Shown: piece by piece, positions 58,311-64,000 of the stretch
How positions within the stretch are numbered: position 1 is the stretch's first letter
Layout: the number at the start of each line of letters is the position of its first letter
Origin: Scortum barcoo
Taxonomy: Eukaryota > Chordata > Actinopteri > Centrarchiformes > Terapontidae
Direction of reading: 5' to 3'
Assembly (NCBI GenBank): GCA_023238725.1
Contig: CM041548.1
Span: forward strand, 19,551,752-19,615,751
Length of the DNA stretch: 64,000 nt
Notes under the pieces: generated by a model
What the model saw: only the letters and a program-made list of their open reading frames with translations
Told to the model about the DNA's origin: nothing
Databases searched by the model: none
Position numbers and translations under genes: made by a program

Positions 58311-61300
58311 GATGAGGTGCCCACGAGCGAGATATTTATTAGAATACGTGATAAATTGCCCCGATTATCTGTGTTCATTATTTTTATATAAATCAAGAGT
58401 CATGTTGTGTTGTTGTATGCTTGGCTTGGTGGTGTAAATTTGTTTGATTTGGTGAAGTTTTTCTGGAGCTTTCAGTCATGTCTCACAGTTGTCGTCAGCC
58501 AAATGAAGCTGGCTCACATCAATTCTGATCATGAGAAAAGCTTTTTTTTTTTCTTTTTTTTTGATTGAAGATAATCTTTATTTTTAGGTGAGGTCTTTAG
58601 GCGTTTTACACTTATGAGAAAAGTCACATCAGTTTCCTGGTTGGACACGAACCAGCGACATCTCAAACAGTTTCCTTTATTGTCACCATCGGTTGAGGAC
58701 GACACCCGTAAGAAGCAGGTCTCAGGTGTCAGTGTGAACGCTTGTTTGTGTATAACTGTGGGATGTTGAATGAGGACATGGAAAAAAGAGTCCTATTTTG
58801 TGGTTATGTGATGAACGCAGCGGTGTGGGAGGCCACCCGGTACGTCATGAATCAACCCCGAAGCTTCAGGTCGGTTCTCTAATGTGCCATTAAAATCCAG
58901 TTAATCAGTCATGATATCTAATCTGCGTGAGTCAACCGGTCCTTCTGCTCACTGGAAGTCGCCTTGACTTGTGTGTGTGTGTGTGTGTTCCTGCATTTTT
59001 TTTTTCAACGAGGACCAAATGTTCTCTCAAAGACACAGAGGTCCTCCAAAATGAGAACATTTTGCTTGACCTCGCTTCTTTAGGAGGAACGTTGAGCCAC
59101 TAATAACGAGGATGTGCAGTCTGTGCTGGTGGTCCATAAAAAGTGTAACGACCTCGGGACCGGACGCTGCCTGACAACTGAACAACGGCTGCTTTACTGC
59201 TGTTTGGTAAGTGCAGCTGAAACAACAAAATCCCTGTAATAACTCCGCGTTCATCACCTGCAGCTGCCGCGAAGACGCTGGTCCCGTTTTAGTTACACTC
59301 CAACAGTTTTTAAACAGTAATTTTCAACTTTATGCTGAATTATCAGTATGATTTCCAACATTTGGTTAAATGCTTATCCTCTGTGTCATCCCACCATCCT
59401 CTTCAGAGCTGTGAGACTATAACTGAAATAGCACAAGACTGTAAAACTATCAATGTTTAAAACAAAAGCACACAATTTGACAGCAAAGAATGGGAATTAT
59501 CCTGCAGCAGTAACTTTACAAGTTTCACAGACTAAACTGCTGTTTTATGAATTAATTTAATTCAAGGAGACTACAGCTGCAGTTCTTGGTAAAAAAAACA
59601 CTATTAATCTTTTACTCACCCATTGAACCGTACTATATTATTTATTTTATATTCAAAACAAATTTGGGGGTTTCACTTTAATTTAACTTGGTTCAATTTG
59701 GCACAAAAGTCTATGTTAGCTGTTAACCTGCTTTGAGTTGTGTAATAGTTCAGCAGTTGTTAGCACCAGTATATCACATTTTACATTTACATATTTAAAC
59801 ATGTCCCATCCTGCATGGATCCAGACATAATAAAAGACAGGGTTGACCAAGAGGGAAATACTTTTAATAAAACTGATCTAAGCACTAAATATTTGGACAG
59901 GATCAACATTTGGTAGTGAAGCATTTGAAATATTTAAGCTCCAAATAAGGAATGTTAAAAAGTGGATGAGCTAAACTCACAAAAAGAAGAACAAATGTGG
60001 TGGAAATGTGCATTTTCAGGGCTCTACAGTTAGATTTAATTCATTTGCAACATATTTTTTTGTATCAAAAGAAGCAGACTAACACTTCTGTGCCTACCAT
60101 TTAGTTTAGAGTTTGAATGGAGGACATTTAATTAACAAATCAGAATACATCATCCATCACTGGTAAAGCCACATCCAACAAAACAATCAGATTTTAAATG
60201 TTCTTTTCTCAGTTTTTTTAACAGAGCACGTTAGCCACAGTTTGATGTTGTTCTGCGGACGGAGATGCATGTTTCCAGCAGGTCAGCTCACGAGGGGCTT
60301 ACTCTGTTACCCCAGCGCCAATTAGCTGATTGTCTCTAATTAGCTCTCCCCCTCAAATCCACGCAAACACATGCACACAGACATAAAGCTTTATTAGTTT
60401 CCGGCTGAGCAGGGGACCACCTGTTCAGGGTTTTATCAGGGTTTTAGTCGGTATCACTTCAAACAGGCCGATAATCTGAGTCGGGCCGTCTGCTGGACCC
60501 CGGCTCCGCGAGGATCTGTCGGTTTGTGTTAAAACGAGGTCGTCAGTCAGTTTACTGCAGGCTTTTAGCCGATGCTGTTATCCAAAGTGATAAAACGCTT
60601 TTGAGCACTAAGTGCAACAACAGGATAATCAGTTTAGTCTGTTTAGTGAAACATCAGAAAGATGAATGTTCCTAGATTTTGTTTGTGTGTGTGTGAGTTA
60701 TTTAATGTTTAAATCAAAGTTTTTTTATTGTGTATGTGTTTGGGTTGAGCAATATAAGAGTTAATCATGTGGAAATTATATTTTGGGCGGCGAACTGGTT
60801 TGTCGAGGTATGTTTGTGTTTGACTGCGGGCTGAATCTGCCCTCAAATCATAAATACACATTAAAGCCGAGTATGTGTGTCTGTTTACATTATATACAGG
60901 TGGAGCTGCATGTTTGTGCGTCAGTGTTGGTGTCCAAGTCGCTCTTCAGATAAATCACTCGGCTCCAAAAGTGTCACGAGCTGCAGCTAGAAGTGTTCAG
61001 TGAGTTCAGAGTCAGAGCAGCACGAACTTTTTTCCAAGGAATCAGCAGACAAGAAACGGCAGTGAAGTTCTTTGGAAAGACAGCCCTCGGGACGTTTAAT
61101 AAATAATGTGTTTGGCAGAATGTGGAGAAACATATTTCCCCATCATGATGTGATTCTCTGATGGGAAGAGGCTTCGTTGTGTCAATGCTGTTGAGTAAGT
61201 ACATTATCAGGTACTGCACTTAAGCTAACTTTGAGGTACTTCAACATTACTTAAGTATTTCTATTTTAAGCTACTTTATGCTTCCACTTCATTTTGCGAA

Positions 61301-63103
61301 ATATGATATTGCTCTTTTTACTCCACCTCTGTCATTGTGACAAAATTCTTGTCAGATTCAGATTTTATTTGCAAAACATGTGATTACTTTATAAAATATG
61401 ATTCACTGTCATGTGTTAAACTCACCAGCAGCATAAGAAGTAGTTATGATTTGCTCCACATCGGTCAGTGCACCATTAATTGCTTCTTGCACATTATTTT
61501 ATAAGTAGTAATAATCCAGTAATGCAGTATGAATAATTGATATTTTATCTAACAAAACAAACTCACCACAGGGCCTGTATAATAGCTGTTCTGACACTTT
61601 TACATGATCTTCCTCAGCAGATTTTAAGAGTTTGCTTGAGCTGATAAACCCCCAAAACTTGTGTTTAAACTGTTTTCTCAAATAATAAGAATAATATATC
61701 CACATTCTGCCATTTAACTTGTATGTAACGTTTACTTGTATTGGAATATTTTTAAATTGTGATGTGTCTACTTCTACTTGTTCGAATCAGAGACATTACT
61801 ACGTTTTAGTTTTTCCTTTACTCGAAGATAAAACTGCTGCCTAACCCTTACAAAACTATTTGCTGAAACTTAGTACAGCTGTTGTACATGGTGCTGGTTA
61901 GTGATGTCATCTCACTAACCAATAAAAAGGTTTCTGGGTTCAGACCTCCAACCGGCTTCAGACGATGGTTTATTTCTCTTTTATTTGTCTGTACATGTCG
62001 GGCTTGTGATTAACTGGTGAACCGTCGCGGGTGTACCAACGTCAGCCGGGAGTTTTTCCCCAATGACTTCACTAAAATTGAGGTCTAAAAGTGAGGGCTT
62101 CAGGTGGTTATGTCTCTGCATGTGTGTGTGTGGAGGTGTGAAAAGCTGTGTGTGGCGGGGCAGCGGTGGAAAAGAAAGTCGTGATGCATTCATGGTGCAA
62201 CATTTCCAAACCAGGGTGAGATTCAAGTTGTTTTATGATGTGACCCTGATTTAAAGCATAATTAATACACCCCTGTAAAAAAAACCCACATGGAAATATA
62301 AACTAATTAACCCTGTAGAGACACGTAGACACCAACTCATTTTCTCACACATGGGCCTTTGCATGTTTTATCTACCACCGGGGCATCAAAGAGGGTACCA
62401 GGAATCCACCAGTGTCTGTGTATGTGTGTGTTGAGGTGTGAATCCTGCGCAGACGTGTCAGTTCCTGCAGTGACTCATCTTATTGCGTAACAGCAATCAG
62501 CTCTCACAGCAGCACACCTGTAGCACACAGCTGATTAGTCTGAAACCCATATACGGTGTGTGTGTGTGTGAGACCAATCATTCTTCATAGCTGCTCCTCT
62601 AATGTGTAATAACCTGCCCACACAAGCTGAAACATCTCAGTCTGGAAAAGACTTATTAAATATTTACCTATTTTATTTATGTCATTAAATGGCCTCTTTG
62701 TTTAGTACTGTTTTTAAAAGTAATTTTTAGATAGCGTAATTCTATATTTCTCTTTAAATGTCTGTAATCTGTCTGTATAAAGGAAAGAAAGAAAATGGCC
62801 ATAAGTTCCCCTGATGTTTTTCAAATTGGTTGGTTTGAGTCCAAAAAGTATATACATTCTATTTAATTTAAGCATTTTTGCATAAAAAATGATTTAAAGG
62901 ACATAAAATATTGTTTCAGCACTAGTCCATACTGTCTGTATGTACAGTTACTAGTTTGTTAGATATACCTGGCTTAAGCTTGTAATAAATTCCTCCTTCG
63001 TGAAAGTTATATTGTTTAGTTTTATAGAGATGTGTTGATTCAGCTCATGCAGAGAGGTGATTCAGATATTTAGTCCACTGCATCAGTGTACCTAATAAAG
63101 TGG

Positions 63104-63108
<5 letters not shown>

Positions 63109-63153
<45 letters not shown>
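63109..63153. repeat. (GT)n microsatellite
   Basis: About 22 GT units, followed by a 14-bp direct repeat containing TTGCAGCATGCAGG at 63,162-63,190. Confidence 0.9.
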
Positions 63154-63154
<1 letters not shown>

Positions 63155-64000
63155 CTGTGTGTTGCAGCATGCAGGTTGCAGCATGCAGGTTGGCACTGCA
63201 TGCACTGCAGGGAGAGACTGGAGGAAGTGCTGAGGCGTGAATTCACAGTCTAAAACAGAACAGAGAGTCTGAGAACAGATTACCTGCAGAACACACCGGC
63301 CTCTCTCTCTGTCTCTGTCTTGTGTCTGATTCAGAAAAAAACCCATCATGAACCCTGAGTTGGGCTGTGAGTTTTCATCATGGAAGTTTTCAAACACTGA
63401 GCGTTGTAGTTTTAATACCCCATAAAGATACAGGATTAAAAGCCCCGTCAGTGGCCTATAGAGGCTTCAGTGTTTATTACACCACAAAATACAAATGTGT
63501 TGGACTGAACAAACAAAGTGTTAATGATTTCCCCCTATCCGAGGATCAGACAAAGCAAATTTCATGGAAATCTGAAGAGGGTGACATTAGCTGAAACTCA
63601 GTCTGACTCAGTGATTACAGATTAAGGTACAGATAGATTTTTTAATTCATATTTTGATAATTTTATGGCTAGCAAAACATGAAAGTAATACCAAACTTCA
63701 TGGCAGTGTGGCTGGTATCTGTTGTTTGGTAATAACGTTTGCTGAAACAGCACCGCCTTTGTCCACAGGGACCGCCAAAATCACAAACGTAAAATGAAAG
63801 GTTCACTTGAGTTGCTTTAAGTAAAAGCATCACCAGCACAATGTAAAAATACTCCTGTAAAGTAAAAGTCCTGCATTGAAAATCTTAGTTGCGTAAAAAA
63901 GTATGTATTATTAGCAAAAGTAATCAGTGCAGAAAAGTAACAATTCAACATACACTACATTTTGTACATAACATCTTAAAATAAATGAAATAAAATGAAT

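Larger units (their letters stand above)
53474..64000. other. Probable long first intron, no exon recognised
   Basis: AT-rich with many simple repeats: GGAT units at about 55,947-55,964, T tracts at 58,540-58,562, GT tracts near 55,637-55,645, 58,971-58,988 and 62,555-62,570. I found no convincing coding exon on either strand; small exons could be missed. Confidence 0.45.

Overview
The window looks like a genomic contig from a spiny-rayed (percomorph-type) teleost: small phase-conserved vertebrate exons, an intact splice grammar, fish-type dispersed repeats, CA/GT microsatellites and a vertebrate AK2 gene. The coding exons are too small for naive long-ORF scanning, so genes were built from splice sites, exon phases and comparison between internal copies. 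Region 1 (1-38,000) is a segmentally duplicated cluster of minus-strand C-type-lectin-like receptor genes (type II membrane proteins resembling fish NK-receptor-like lectins). There are five copies plus a fragment: copy 0 (5' end only, 89-1740), A (9265-13076, two frameshifts), C (19689-23342, intact, 294 aa, ITIM), a broken fragment (25824-26942), D (27949-31464, intact, 255 aa, short tail) and E (34418-37935, ITIM, one frameshift). Two 5' types alternate, a long ITIM tail (C, E) and a short tail without tyrosine (copy 0, A, D). The lectin halves instead look alike by block (A like C, D like E). Region 1 also carries two copies of one defective endogenous retrovirus (4512-8430 and 15863-18845), two solo LTRs, and two copies of a plus-strand three-exon, apparently noncoding spliced transcript. 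Region 2 (38,640-49,170) is the plus-strand gene AK2 (mitochondrial adenylate kinase 2): six coding exons, a CpG-rich CCAAT/GC-box promoter, and a 2-nt insertion in the last exon that breaks the C-terminus in this sequence. It lies head to head with lectin gene E, about 970 bp between start codons. A piece of AK2 intron 1 is also present beside lectin gene C, so the segmental duplication once reached into AK2. Region 3 (49,170-64,000) has no recognisable coding exon apart from a CpG-rich, CRE-containing promoter and probable 5'UTR exon at 53.14-53.47 kb of an unidentified plus-strand gene; the rest is probably its first intron. How the genes may work together: the lectin receptors would act at the surface of immune cells, the ITIM forms delivering inhibitory signals through phosphatase recruitment. 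A composite ETS-IRF-like site about 135 bp upstream of both ITIM start codons fits leukocyte expression. AK2 is an unrelated housekeeping neighbour. Scattered 1-2 nt indels in coding exons, including AK2, may be residual assembly errors, so the pseudogene calls for A, E and AK2 are provisional.
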